Shown here in pieces: positions 11,533 to 23,984 of a stretch of 64,000 nucleotides of DNA (position 1 is its first letter; each line of letters begins with the position of its first letter). Position numbers and translations under genes: made by a program. Below the pieces are notes generated by a model. The model was given only the letters and a program-made list of their open reading frames with translations. It ran no database searches and was not told where the DNA came from. The stretch covers positions 76,167 to 140,166 of the forward strand of contig BCKE01000067.1 of NCBI GenBank assembly GCA_001600495.1, in the 5' to 3' direction. This DNA comes from Pilasporangium apinafurcum. Taxonomy: Eukaryota > Oomycota > Peronosporomycetes > Pythiales > Pythiaceae.

Positions 11533-14500
11533 ATGAGTACCGACCATCAATACTACGAAGACACGCCTGATTTAGAGGAGGATGATATTCAAGTCACATC
11601 CCCTACGTCGTACCAGTTGCGTGAGTCGTTGCGTCGTTCGTCCTCGGTGAGCAGCTACGACTTCCCGGGCTCGTCACGCAATATTACGGCGCAGGACCGC
11701 CACACGAGCGGCAATCGCTCGCGCAATAGCTTTTTTAATCGTGCCCCACCACCGCCGCCTCCACAACATCCGCCGCAATTTTTCCAGAATATGCCAGTGA
11801 CGCCCAACAATGGCTCCAGCATGGCACGCCCATCTTCGAATCCAAGTCTCGCGGCGCTGCATCAAGAATCGTCCAATACGAATGCGTACCAGCCAACGCA
11901 TGGGCATTCGCTTGGTCCGAACTCGTACACGCCCAACTTTGGGCAGTCGTCGTCGTCGATGAGCTTCTTCCAGGCGACGAACCGCGCGCCAAACAATCAG
12001 CAGGGCGGAACATCAAATACCCCCAGCCATCGACGCTCAACTTCGAGGCGAAGCATTTTTAGTCGCGAGACTTTTATGCTCAGCCGCGAGAAAGAAGCAC
12101 CATCAACTATTCCCGAGGGCGTGCCGATGGAAATTAAATATGAAGGATACTTAACCAAGCGTGGCCACGTGTTCACAAACTGGAAGACTCGATATTTCGT
12201 GCTACGCGGGAATGTCTTGGAATATTTTGCTAGTGAAGACAAGAACAAGAAGTATGGTAGTGTCACGGTCGCGAAGGTGGCTCCATGGACGGGTGAGTCT
12301 CATGGGTTCATGTTTTATACAACCAAGCAAATCCCATACTACGTGTACGCCTCGTCGGAAGTGGAACGATCCAATTGGCTACGTGCACTGAAGGAATTTG
12401 TCGTGGAACCGGAAGAAGTAACTTGCGAAGGGTACCTCACCAAACGCGGGCACTTGGTGCCGAGCCAGCGTATGGCTTATTATGTGCTGAATGGGACATC
12501 GTTGCGGCACTATGCTGACCAAGCCGCGTATCGTGAGAATCAGTCTGCAATGGCTGAGGTGGAAATTCGCTCAGTGTCCGCTTGGGATGGTGAACGCAAT
12601 GGACTAATGTTCCAAACCGTGACAGGCAATGTATTTTACGTAATTGCTGACACGCTCGGGGAGCAGCAAAAATGGCTCACGACGGTGAAGAAATCGACTG
12701 CTAACCTTCCTGAACCAGTTTCTTGTGCTGGATACCTGACAAAACAGGGTCACAAACGAAAAAGCTGGAAGAAGCGATATTTCATTCTGCGCGGAAATTC
12801 AATCGCATACTACTCAGATTATGAGATGGCAAACAATGCCAAGGGAAAACCTTTGGCCGAGGTCACGGTAGAGGATGTTCAGAAATGGGATGGAGAGCCG
12901 TTCGGGTTTATGTTTATGACAAGCGAACAAGTTCCTTACTACGTCTATGCTGACAATGATCGAGAGCGTAACAAGTGGATGAATGCATTGCGTAAGCTCA
13001 ATACAGTGCAGGATGTACCCGAGGTAGAGAAAAAGCGATGCCCCAACTGTCAAGCTGTGCTTACTGGATCTCGCTTTTGCGGAGCTTGCGGATTCAATTT
13101 GCGTGGTACGACCATTAAAGACCGCGGTGCAAACACCTCCCGTCAAAGTGGTGTACGTGAGACGAATGGGTCAGCTTCAAATGACTTGGGTGATGGACGA
13201 GATGATGGTGATTTTGATGATGAAAATACACCGTTTGATGAACTGGAAGCGTTGTCTGAAGGGGCGAGAACATTGTTGCTCGCAGTTATGCAAACCCCAG
13301 ATGGTGTAGATATTGGTGGTGATAAGGACGGTGCCTTTCAGCCTCGTAATACAGCTGCGCGATCATCTCACAAAAATCTGGTGGCGTTGGGTGTGCCTGG
13401 CACTTTGGAATCAGATATGGCCCAAGCTTTGCAAGAAGTGGAAGCATCTGAAACAAAAAAAGACAAATCCCCAGTAGCTGCCGATGCCGCTCCCCCATCT
13501 CCAGTCCGTGTGCCTACGCCTCCGCCCCCAGTGAAAGCACCGACCCCTGAACCAGTAGTAGTTGAAGAAACAAAATCAGAATCGTCAGAGTCGCCGCCGC
13601 CGCCTTCACCCCCATCACCTCCATCACCTCCATCACCTCCATCACGTAATACTGGCCTTCGCAAAAACTCTAGAGATTCAATGGCTTCACGAAAACCACT
13701 CAAACCAAATTTTGCGATCGTTGAAGACCCAAAACCGAATAGGTCCAGCTTTACTTCGTTTAGTGATGATGAAGAAGAAACCAAGGCGGAGCCAAAGCCT
13801 GTTCCTATTCCAAATAGGACTTCATCTCGAGTTATGGGTGTGAACGCCGCTAGCGCTGGCCAGCGTAAGACATTGGCACAATTGGCTATGGAATCTAGCA
13901 GTGACGAGAGTGAAGATGAGACCAAACTTCCTACCAAACCACCAACCATGGTGGCTGAAAAATACGAAACAAAAGAAGAAGAACAGGAGCATGAAGTGAA
14001 GCCTGATGAGCCAACACGCCGGAAGAGCTCGGCGGATTCATTGGAGCTGGATACACGAGGTATCGCGTCTTTTGACGAACCAGCACCCGCAAAGTCGGAG
14101 AAACCGCACATACATGTGGGCGCTTCAGTTCTTATGAGCGAGCGCAGCTCCAAAAAGGATCTTTACAATTACATGGAACGTGAACTGGATTTCACACCTA
14201 TGTTTGTGCCATCAGCAGAGTCTCCTGTGCGCTGTCGATTCTATAGCTCTATGGCGTATGCGACTGCCAAGAAAGTCATCATGTTTTTATCTGATTCAGG
14301 TCCACTTGGGCTTTGGAAACAAGATCCAGACGACCAGACCATTACAATTGATCATAAGTGGTCAATGATCCCCTATTTCAGTCGTGCGCAGGAAGAAGGC
14401 TATGGAGTTGTCGTTTGCAATCCGTTTGCAAATACTGCAGTGGTCTATGAAGCAGGTGGTTTCGAGCGTGTTGTGCCCATACCCAACTCGTCAACGCCAA

Positions 14501-16322
14501 AAGAGCATGTTTTGTTTGTATGGGAGCAATATGTCTCGAAATGCAAAGGTCAGGTTTCTATCATTGCTTTCGCTCGAGGTGGTGCATTGGTGAAATCCAT
14601 CCTGGAAACGTATGAGGATAGTGCACGTGAAAAAATTCACCGTATTGCTTTTATCGAGTCGAAGCATGAGATTGATCAGTCCGAGACTCCCGGTGTTTTG
14701 GAATTACTTGGTCGACGATCGATCAACTGGGAAGCATCATATGAACCACTCGGTGCGCAGATTGTGGACTCCCAGGCTCGGGTGAACTGTGTGTGTCTAT
14801 CGCTTGGGTTTATGCCTCCTCAGGAGCCAGAAAACACACCAAAGACAATGGAAAAAGGAGAAGATCCAGCGTTTGCGTTTGTTGGTGCCAATCCAGACCA
14901 GCCAGGCATGACAGCAGTCGTCAAATTTGTGCGTGCTGAACTACGCAAACGGAAGACTACTCCAAAGCCAAGCTCCAGACCGCGGCGGCAGTCCAATATC
15001 ATTGTACTAGGAGAAACAGACGGAGATGAATCCAGTGACTTATCAACGGGGGGTGCTGACGATGCTGATGGTAAAGCCGGAAGAGTGACAGGAAATGGGG
15101 TTGAGGAGAAACCGAAACCGGCTTACTATTTGCCAAAGCCGAAGCCAGCTCGAGCGCCTTCACCAGCCAGCAGCACCAGTTCTGGATCTACCGACACTTC
15201 CGATCGACAACGTCAGCGACAAGTTTCTGACAAGGATTTTGAGTTGCTGAAGGTAGTTGGACAAGGTGGCTTCGGAAAAGTGTTTTTGTGCCGGAAGGTT
15301 ACTCATCCTCAGCAGGGTGAGTGCTACGCCATGAAGGTGTTGAAGAAGCAGCAAGTGGTGTCATCTGGATTGGTAAATACTACCATGGCGGAACGAAAAA
15401 TCCTGACTGAAATTACGCATCCCTTCGTTGTGAAACTACATTACGCCTTTCAAAGCGAATCAAAGCTGTATCTCGTCATGGATTACCTCAGTGGTGGTTC
15501 GTTAGCTACACACTTGCGGCGACGACGCAAATTCCATGAAGATTGGGCGCGATTCTACGCCGCTGAAGTTGCAGCAGCGATTGCTCATTTACATAGTGCG
15601 AACATCATTTATCGAGATGCCAAATTGGAGAACGTGCTCATGGATCACGAGGGCCACGTGCGCATTACAGATTTCGGGCTCTCCAAGGTCGGGGTCTCCG
15701 ATCTGAAGGGTGCGACAACTTTCTGCGGTACCGCAGCTTATATTGCACCAGAATTGCTGAAGGGCAAAGCTTACGGCAAAGCTGCGGACTGGTGGTCATT
15801 TGGTATTTTGCTCTACGAAATGATTGGTGGAAAGCCACCATACTACCATCGCAATCGAGATATCATGTTCCAGACAATTCTGAAGCAAGAATGGGTGACG
15901 TTTTCAGCAAATTTTTCAGACGTGGCTATTTCACTCATTAATGGGGTAAGTTGTATGTGTTCTTTAACTTGTGATAGCGTGAGGACTCCATTTTAACGAC
16001 TTATATTTGGTTTTGTCCATTGTAGTTGCTCACAAGAGACCCAATGAAGCGCTTGGGCAGCGGTCCGGGAGGTGCGGATGAAATTTTGAATCACCCATTC
16101 TTTGAAAGCATCAGCTGGCCAGACCTGTTGGAGAAAAAGATTCCACCGCCATTTAACCCAGGTGTGGGCAAACTTGATACACACTACGCTCCACGAAACA
16201 TGAATGAGATTACCGCGCGCGACCGGGAAGCGAGTGTGATGATGCCATCACATAAACGTGCCGGAAATGATTTTGATGGGTTTAGTTTCGTCGGTCGACC
16301 CTCGTCATTGTCGAACATGTGA
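11533..16322 (+). CDS. Triple-PH, zinc ribbon, Arb2-like, AGC protein kinase fusion
   Basis: Exon 1 is 11533-15945, intron 15946-16025 (80 nt, GTAAGT...GTAG), exon 2 16026-16322, giving 1569 residues. Order: Ser/Asn/Pro-rich N-terminus; PH1 about 199-295 (EGYLTKRGHVFTNWKTRYFV), PH2 about 296-390, PH3 about 393-492; zinc ribbon 501-526 (CPNC...CGAC); long acidic, Pro/Ser-rich linker; an Arb2-like alpha/beta domain about 880-1085 (GVVVCNPFA, VSIIAFARGGALVKSI); then an AGC kinase from about 1236. The kinase has the Gly loop GQGGFGKV, the lysine of YAMKVLKK, YRDAKLEN at 1360-1367 (usual Y/HRDLKPEN), DFG at 1380-1382, the activation-loop TTFCGTAAYIAPE, and a C-tail hydrophobic motif FDGFSF at 1554-1559. 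PH domains suggest phosphoinositide recruitment as in Akt. Arb2-like domains occur in HDA1-type deacetylases and Argonaute-binding proteins, so the fusion is unexpected. Catalytic Lys and both Asp are present, so it is probably active. Confidence 0.9.
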
Positions 16323-16688
16323 GAGAGACGGAGCCCATCACCATATATACAAGAAACGACGGCAGTGCAAGCGAAAAGACGCACATGAGCATCGTAGCAA
16401 CTTTTTTAGAACGAAATGAAGATGATCAAAGAAAACACCAAGAAAAACAAAAATACTGCGTAATGTGCGTATGTTGGCAAAGAGGGTGAAACAGTGTGCA
16501 ATTCTCCTCTTGATCAAGAAGAGCATACCAAAACAAATGATTCAGAACGACGAAGAAAGAGAAAGTGAATGAACAGAAGAAAAATTGTGTGTTTTGCCGA
16601 GATTTACTCCAATGACTCGAGTGTATTTGTTGGGTTTGTGCTAAATCGATGTCTGCTGGTATGTAGTGCTTGTTCATGCTTTTGTCCT

Positions 16689-19607
16689 TTAGGTGCACGA
16701 AGTGGTGAAGCAATCGATAGAGCAATTATAGTACCAGTGCGGTGCTAGAATTCCACTGCCATCACAATCGCTCCAAGCTTCGAAGGGTCCGGTGCAAACA
16801 TGGGAGTATACGTCTGCCTCGAATCCATCATCGCACTTCAAAGCTTGTCCGTTTGCTTGAATAGCAATGTTCGAGTTGCCACATCCTCGATGATCCACTG
16901 ACGACGATACAGATGGCATGCACGGACCGAAGCAAGTTTCCTGATACATTCGCTCTTCGTATCGACATTTTCGTGTAAGAATCTGCCATTTTGCTTGTGT
17001 AGGTAATTCAATGATCTGGTTCGGCGTCAGCACATGGAAGCCGATGTATACGTCTATAATAGAGTTGAATGTGGCGGCGGAAGTGGCGGCTAATTCGATG
17101 TTTTCTCCTGGACGCACGACAATTTCGCGACTGAGTGCATCTGACCATGGAACACCTGATCCAAGCACACGAATTCTCGCGAAATTGTTATGCACTGAAC
17201 AGCAACCAGAACAAGGGCTCGTGTACTGTAATGGTCCAGGTTCACTGTAAAGTGAATCGGTTCTGCCACTTCCAGAAACACATTCCGGCGCGCCAATGAG
17301 TTTGGCAACGACAGGCACGTCAAATCCACTTAGCGAGATAGCGATCACGTATTGAGTCGACAAATTTTCAGCCAGTGTTATTGGGATTGAGATGGGAGCG
17401 ATGGGTCGAATTAATGGCGTGCCATTATCGTAAGTTGCTCCATTTGCATTCTTCAAGAAGTAGCTGGCTCCAGAGTACAAGCAGGTGATGTTATCACCAC
17501 CATCCCCATCATCGCAACGAGGAAACTTATAGATCAAGTTGCCTTCGATAGTTGTTTGCTGCGCAGCGACCACCATGATTGCAGCTGAATGTGCCACAGA
17601 ACGACCGATATGATGAATTTGGTTGAATGAAATGTTCACATAACGGGAAAAGAGCAAGTGGTTGAGGACAGGAGTCCAATACGAATTCCGTTGGTAGGCA
17701 CGTCTGGCGAGAATGGTGATGCCATTGCTACCAACGTAGGACACATTGTTGTTGGTTAGTTGGACATTATCACTTTCACCAGAAACAACGATCGCATTGC
17801 CTCCAATTTTTTCAAATTTGCAGTGCTCGATGACAATATGCTCAACTGTCTCTATGAAAATAGCACCCACGCGCGCCATGGGCCACGGGGATCCTGGAAT
17901 TTTTTCATCTGGAAGAAAACAGAGATAGTGTACAGATAAGATTATCTTGCGTGATGGAATACTAATTTATGTGATTCTTAAATGGTTGATGAACTTACAA
18001 ATGGTTTCATGGTGTAGTTGAGTGCCTGAGAATGTGAGATGCCGGAACTGTAAATTAGCAACTTTGCTTAATGAGTCACTTTCGTGGAGACTTGTTGACG
18101 CGTGGGCAGCTTGGACGTATCGGTTTTCTTTCGAGCCGCTTACACGAATGAGTTGATGCAGCCATGGAATCTCAAATTCACTATTTGTCACGGATGTGAC
18201 TGTTGCTGTTTCAGAGTCAAGTGGAACGAGATACAGGAATTTCGTAGCGCTGTCAAAGAACCACTCGCCGGGAGAATCGAGCTCTTCCAATACATTTTCG
18301 ACACGAAACGCAGCAACATTGGGTTCAGTGATGGCAATTCCATCATTAAACATCTCAGACGACAGCTCGGATCCTCCAGCGGCGAGCACAAGTTTGCTGC
18401 TATTGACGTCAAGTGATCCAACAGAATAGAGCAAATTGGTGTTATCACTTGCATTCAAACGCAGATTGACTTGTATATCGCTGATACTTGTCCATTGGTC
18501 AACATTGGTGGAAAAATCATCTGAATAAAACGTGAGGATATTTGGCTTGTCCATACGTTGCACTGGCGCAAAAGAACAATTGAAATCAGAGATTGAATCG
18601 GCAGTGGCATTGCTATCACTCCAGACAACACAGTTCGGATATCCAGCGCGTGGCAGTTGCTTATCATCCATATATAACGACGAGAAGGTGGTAAAATCTT
18701 CAGGTTTGCCTGGTGTTGTGTTTGAAACTGGAAGGAAAGGCGATAGGTCGGCACGGAAGATGTTGATGACTTGGCTTTCCGCGTTGGTAAATGTTTGGAA
18801 AAGTGCCCAAGTAGTGATATTCCCTGGTGACAAGAGTATTGCACCTGAAAAGGTTACTTGTTCACAACCGCGGCAGGAAAGCGAGCAGATCTCAACACAA
18901 TCTTCTTCTTTGCGCAAGTCTTTGCCAAACAAGTGTGAGAATTTCACGTACAGCTCTTCTGAGTATATCTTCCGTTCCAAGTGCGCGTGACAGGCGATCA
19001 TGCATCCAGACACGCATGTCGCCAGTGGGTCATCATAGCAAGTATGCCCATTACCGTTCTTGTCGACACAAATGCCGCTAATATCTGTTGAGGCAATTGG
19101 GGCTGGTGTAATAGGGGTCGTGAGTAGTTTATTTCCTGCGACGTCGATTCCTATCTGTGCAAATGGATCCACTGGCCCCGTCCATTGCAGTTTGTCACCC
19201 ACACCATTCCACATACTACGTTGCGAAATGTCCATGCGGAATATGTACGGAAACTGTAGAGTTGATGTGGCCATAGCCTCAACTTGAGGATCACAATATG
19301 CCTGATAGGTGATGACAGAATCTGTGGAATAGCCAGAGTCTTCCGTCGTAAAGTCCAAGGTACTACTGAGTGCGTAGCGACCACCACCAAAGAAAACATT
19401 GATGGGACGATCGATGTTCGCTGGGAGCTGCTTGGCGTCTCGTACTGCTTGTTGAACGCGCTGGATGGTTTGAAAAGGGTGCGTTACGCTGCCATTATTG
19501 GAGTCATTTCCCGTAGTGGCCACATAAAAGTCTACTGAAGACAATGCTAGTGCTCTCTGGACTGGAAGAACTTGCAGCAGTGCGACGAAGAGAATCGTGC
19601 GTAGCAT
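16689..19607 (-). CDS. Secreted right-handed beta-helix protein, two exons
   Basis: Exon 1 is 19607-17999 and exon 2 17908-16689, across a 90-nt intron (17909-17998), giving 942 residues. The N-terminus is a signal peptide (MLRTILFVALLQVLPVQRAL). It is followed by YVATTGNDSNNGSVTHPFQT, the classic opening of parallel beta-helix (pectate-lyase-like) proteins. The spliced junction reads THETIYEKIPGSPWPMARVG, and after it come helix rungs IEHCKFEKIGGNAIVVSG and VQLTNNNVSYVGSNGITILA typical of this fold. The C-terminal third is Cys-rich. The fold is found in polysaccharide lyases, glycoside hydrolases and alginate epimerases, so an extracellular carbohydrate-active role is plausible, but no catalytic triad could be assigned. 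It is convergent with the kinase gene (366 bp between stops). Confidence 0.8.
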
Positions 19608-20654
19608 TAAGGTGAATAGAAAAACATCAGTCTGTTCTAATTCTTTTCAGGCGTCGCAGCCAGGCTATCGTTTGCATGTATCAAGAATGAAACCGGTGGG
19701 ATCAATCGTCGCGAACAATGTGATTTCATCCCTCAGTTAAAATTCGACGTCCGCCTTTTCGCGGCCTTCATATCATATTTGCAACGACTGCTCATCAAAT
19801 ATACGATATTATGCTTGCCAGCGAGTGAACAAGCAGAGTTCGGGTGATTAAAAGTATATTAAGAAAGCAGTTCAACCACATTCACCCACTCCCACGTGGA
19901 CGAACAGCCACAGAAATACCATAGCTGCTTGCATGATGTATGTTCCCTTGAAGACCCATCAAGTGAGTGAGTTACTTTGTCCTACCTGAAAATCAAATTA
20001 AGATCTGCATATGCACTAATGCAGCAGGAAAGTTCATCAGATGGCCAATATGAAAATCTTTTTCCTTCGTCAGTAGAAAGTGATGAGATCTCAGATCTTG
20101 CGGTGGCGAACACGCTGTGCACCCATTTCCACCCATGTTAAAATTATTTGTTTAAAAAATGCTAAATTGACTATATTATCAAATATTTATTATCACAGAA
20201 TAGTTACTTTGTGGTGTTTATATTGATATTATTATTGAATCCTTGTTTTTATCCTTAACATAACATCTTAGCCTCTTGACCAAAAACAGCGAAAAGGGAT
20301 GGACCTTTTTCCTTCTTTAATCCTCATCTTCTGCATACTGATCCTTCCATTTCTAAATCACGGCATCTGCTCCACACAAACGCACTAGAGATGGGAGCCT
20401 GTAAGCATGGATTCATTGAACAACCAAATCAGAATGGCTTGATTCTCCATGTTAAAATGAATACACAGATGTAATCAATCACCCCTCTCCTACAAACTGT
20501 TCAGACCAGCAGGATATTTTGCTTCTATGCCGTTTCATCATCGTCTCCCTCTTACCCGCTAACACATATGCGAATGAGTTCACCTTATCCGCGTTCTTCA
20601 GATCATTCTCCATTTTTCTCGGTTCCGACCACAACAAGCAACCAAACTAGCGCA
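19608..20654. other. Intergenic region
   Basis: No gene recognised. It is AT-rich around 20140-20260. The 3' end is the likely promoter and leader of the SOD-like gene. An in-frame ATG at 20568 would extend that protein, but would bury its signal peptide. Confidence 0.4.
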
Positions 20655-21341
20655 ATGTTCACTGGTAAATTTCTCGCACTCTGTGCCATGGCGGCTGCTT
20701 TCACCAGCGCTTCCGCCAAGCCAGTGTTCAAATACAAATTCAATCCTATCTACGCCGGAGGCGTCGATGGCGAGATCACCGTAAAATACGATGCCCCAGA
20801 CTCAACAGTCGCGACTATCACGGCGGATTTGGATTTCACCTATGTCGACGATGACAAAATCCGGGAATTCGATGGAAACTGCACGGGCGGCGAAGTGAAG
20901 CAGTACAAATGGCACATCCACGTCAACTGGGAATCCCCCGAGACGTCGCAGTCCTACAAAGAGTGCGGTTTGCCCATTACTGGCAACCACTACGACCCAC
21001 TGAAGGCGTGTGGCCCAAATTCCGAGTTTGCCGGCACGCCCGAGTGTCTGCCTAAGACGCCCAACTACGCCTGCACGCCAGAAAATTACTTGGCAGATCC
21101 ATCCGTCTGTGAAAAGGGGGATTTGTCGGGAAAATTCGGCGATTTCTATTTGGACGACAACTACAAAGTCTGGGGTGAGTGGACTGACGAGAACTTCCCA
21201 AGTGTGAAAGAGAACACGCCGACGTGGAACATCATTCTACATGCGGTCTGCGGCAAAGCCACGCCTCGAATTGCGTGTGCGCAGATACAGCGAAAGAAGC
21301 ACCACCATCACCACCACAATGGCAACAACATCCCATACTAA
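20655..21341 (+). CDS. Secreted Cu-only superoxide dismutase-like protein with hexahistidine tail
   Basis: The start at 20655 (MFTGKFLALCAMAAAFTSAS) puts a signal peptide at the N-terminus; the ATG at 20568 is less likely. The product is 228 residues. It has the layout of secreted Cu/Zn-SOD-fold proteins: KWHIHV (His87, His89), TGNHYDP (His102) and NIILHA (His196) supply four candidate copper ligands, and PRIACAQI is the usual closing strand. The zinc and electrostatic-loop region is replaced by a Cys-rich loop (CLPKTPNYAC...CEKGDLSGKFG), where canonical enzymes have GKHG. That pattern matches the Cu-only extracellular SODs of fungi and oomycetes, which detoxify host superoxide. Activity is inferred. 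The C-terminus ends with six consecutive His (216-221) after KK, an unusual natural metal-binding tail. No GPI signal or membrane segment. Confidence 0.8.
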   Translation: MFTGKFLALCAMAAAFTSASAKPVFKYKFNPIYAGGVDGEITVKYDAPDSTVATITADLDFTYVDDDKIREFDGNCTGGEVKQYKWHIHVNWESPETSQSYKECGLPITGNHYDPLKACGPNSEFAGTPECLPKTPNYACTPENYLADPSVCEKGDLSGKFGDFYLDDNYKVWGEWTDENFPSVKENTPTWNIILHAVCGKATPRIACAQIQRKKHHHHHHNGNNIPY

Positions 21342-22088
21342 GTAGGCTCTTTTCCTACTTCGCTCGTCTCGTTAAGAAAACGTTAGACGCATTACAGAAC
21401 TTCATACTGAGTCAGAAAAATGCGCGTTTCGTTACTTAAATGCATTTTATGAGCAACACTAATACATATGACATCCGTTGAGTCAAAATGTTGTTTTATG
21501 GTATCATCTAGAGAATCTTTTTTCAGACCTGCTCAGATGTCGTGTATGGACTACACCTATCAGAAAAACAAACCTCTTTCTTCATAAAGAGTGCATGCTC
21601 ACACCAGAAGCAAAATTGTCATTCAGATTCATGATCTCACAGTCTGAAATTACATCGTATTTTCCATCCAGTACTTTGCTTATATCGCTAGAAACTATGC
21701 TTGCTGACAAGAAAATCACCAGAAACAATGCCTTTTGGCTTACGCTGTAGCGTTTCACATGCATCGTCGAGTGCGTTGCAATAGATTAGCATCACATGTG
21801 GCCAATCCAGTCGATCAGACGATCAATACTGACGAAATCAACAATGATGAAGAGCTGATTACACCTGACAATGGCAACTGTTCGATGAGAGAGTGAAAGG
21901 AATTGGTTGGTCATCAGATACTCGTGTCGCTTATTTTGATGTCCATATACCTGCTTTTATTCTTCAAAAACCACTCTGATATGTGTTGTGCGTCGCAGTA
22001 AACAATTGTGGTATTGCTTGCTTTTACTGGACAGATTTGGACTTCAAACATCGACAAAGCAGCAGAATCTGTTATATCACTTCATCGT
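21342..22088. other. Intergenic region between convergent genes
   Basis: About 750 bp between the SOD-like stop and the DUF2804-gene stop. No gene recognised; short ORFs at 21478-21764 overlap antiparallel. Confidence 0.4.
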
Positions 22089-23673
22089 TTACCATACGGC
22101 AAAATGCTTCTCTACAACACCAAACGCGTTCTGCACCTCCACTACCACACTCGCTCCTTTGTCGGTCACGAAACGAAGGGTGCCTTGAAATGTACCATAC
22201 GGTTGGACAAAATCACTCACAACAATCATAAGGTGCGTGTGATCTTCCCGACTTCCTAAGGGCGAAAACTGCAAGTTGACAAATTCATCTGAATTTGCAT
22301 CTGAAACAATCGACTGGATCGTCCATTCGCCTTCGAGTGGAGCCGCTGGTAGCGTAAACGTCACACCACGCAGCGGGTACACTTTACCATTGATCCAAAT
22401 GGCGTTTTCCTGAGATTCTCCATCGATATCGTATACGTCTCGACTGAAATTGATCCCCACGAACGCCTCCTCGGTTATAGAGGAATGATCAGCTAATGTA
22501 GTTGTTGTGATCTTGGCTTTAAAACTCGTAGACGCCCAATACCAACGCGTGCATCGTAAAGCAAGCGATCGAGTCCAATCGGTCGCACCAAGTGCATGTT
22601 CGTACGCTAAATCTACGGAATCATTTGCTCCAAAGCTAAACGATCCCCGTACAGGGCTACCAGCGCCTTTGTGAACATATGCTGGCCGCATCATGTCATT
22701 CCCGAGTGGGAAGAGTAGAGCCAGTGCTTCTTCCTGTTTTAGTCGCATGTCTGCTGCGAAGAACTTGGATTGTCCGCCTATTGATCCGGTCTACGAAAAA
22801 TAAAAAGTATCATTATGACCAAGACAGCGTTCTCGCGTTAATGTTACTATCGACCAGACTTACCATGGTCACATTCGCTTGAATCACCCACTCACTCATC
22901 GAACTATCGAAGCAGATCGAAACAAAATTGGATTGGAAGGTGTGAAAAGATGTGCAGGTCTGTGCCACACAACAATGCGACTGTCAACAACAAGGTATGG
23001 TATTCAATTCTTCCCATTCACCACGACACCTACTTTGTCGTCGATGGAGGAAGGAGCAAATGTAAGGCCAATGTTACCAGGCAGACGTCCTACAATCGTT
23101 ACACCAGTAAGGAACCACATTATGTATTCAATCACTTCAATTTTGTTAAATCAAGTGGCACATACCGGTAAACTCAAATTTTTCTGCTTTCTCCGATGTT
23201 TTGTCGACCAAATACACAAACGCATCGTTTGCGTAGCCGAGCTGTACCACAAGCAATAAACACAGAAGGAAAAGAGAGGGAAAAGTGATCAACCCATACG
23301 TGCAACACACATGTTTCTTTGCAATGCTTACCTTGACAATCGCCATTCCGATAAAAAACCGTTCGGTGTTGACCGACACGTAGTGCCAATGCTTCATTTG
23401 GAATGTCGTCTGTATCTGCGATCGCCAGTCTAGATCGACATGGAATATGGCATCTTTGACTGGTTGTTTCCATCGTCCAAAGGCGTATCGCTGCTGGTCA
23501 TGATCATACAAACGATCACCCAATAGCGAATGTTGGAGTAATTTGGATGGGAAAAGCGTGGCATCCGTGGGGTGAGGTTGTAAATCTTCTTGAGATGGAG
23601 AGAAGTATCCAATCAACACTGCAACGACCGTAATGCATGCAGTAAGCAGTGTTCGTAGCATTAGCCACCTCAT
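22089..23673 (-). CDS. DUF2804 family protein with N-terminal signal anchor, five exons
   Basis: Exons are 23673-23332, 23241-23166, 23089-23034, 22959-22864 and 22790-22089, with introns of 90, 76, 74 and 73 nt; all phases agree and the product is 423 residues. The third intron is the least certain. Start at 23673 gives MRWLMLRTLLTACITVVAVL, a signal anchor or signal peptide; the frame stays open upstream to 23796. DUF2804 signatures include MKHWHYVSVNTERFFIGMAI, GYANDAFVYLVD, WYWASTSF, VGINFSRDVYD and QENAIWINGKVYPL. The family has no assigned biochemical function; bacterial and eukaryotic members share a lipocalin-like or beta-rich fold with a conserved Trp-rich centre. An endomembrane or secreted location is inferred from the N-terminus. 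The gene is divergent from ARPC4 over about 310 bp. Confidence 0.8.
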
Positions 23674-23984
23674 GCTCCTCGTCCTTTTTATCAAGTGAAC
23701 CCGTTGAAGGTGGAGTGATGGCGTCAAGTGGGTCTTTCGATGATGACAGTCGTTCCAGATGTCCATGTGGAACATGTAGTGAGTCATCTGATCCAAAGCA
23801 AGTTCAACTTGAAGCGACTCGTACTTAATACGGTTTAATCGGTAAGCATGTAAGGGTTACTTCTGGGTTACGATGAAGTGTGTACCCCTAGGAACGTACC
23901 CTGTTCCCCTCCCCTTCTTGTCGGGAATCCTTTCGGAGTGAGACATTCAGAAGAAGTCAACGAAGAGCTCCGACGCTATTCAAC

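Noticed and set aside
13368-14153. Long antisense ORF (261 codons) inside the kinase gene
   Set aside because: A shadow of the low-complexity Ser/Pro/Glu linker of the kinase; the sense frame has clear domains on both sides.
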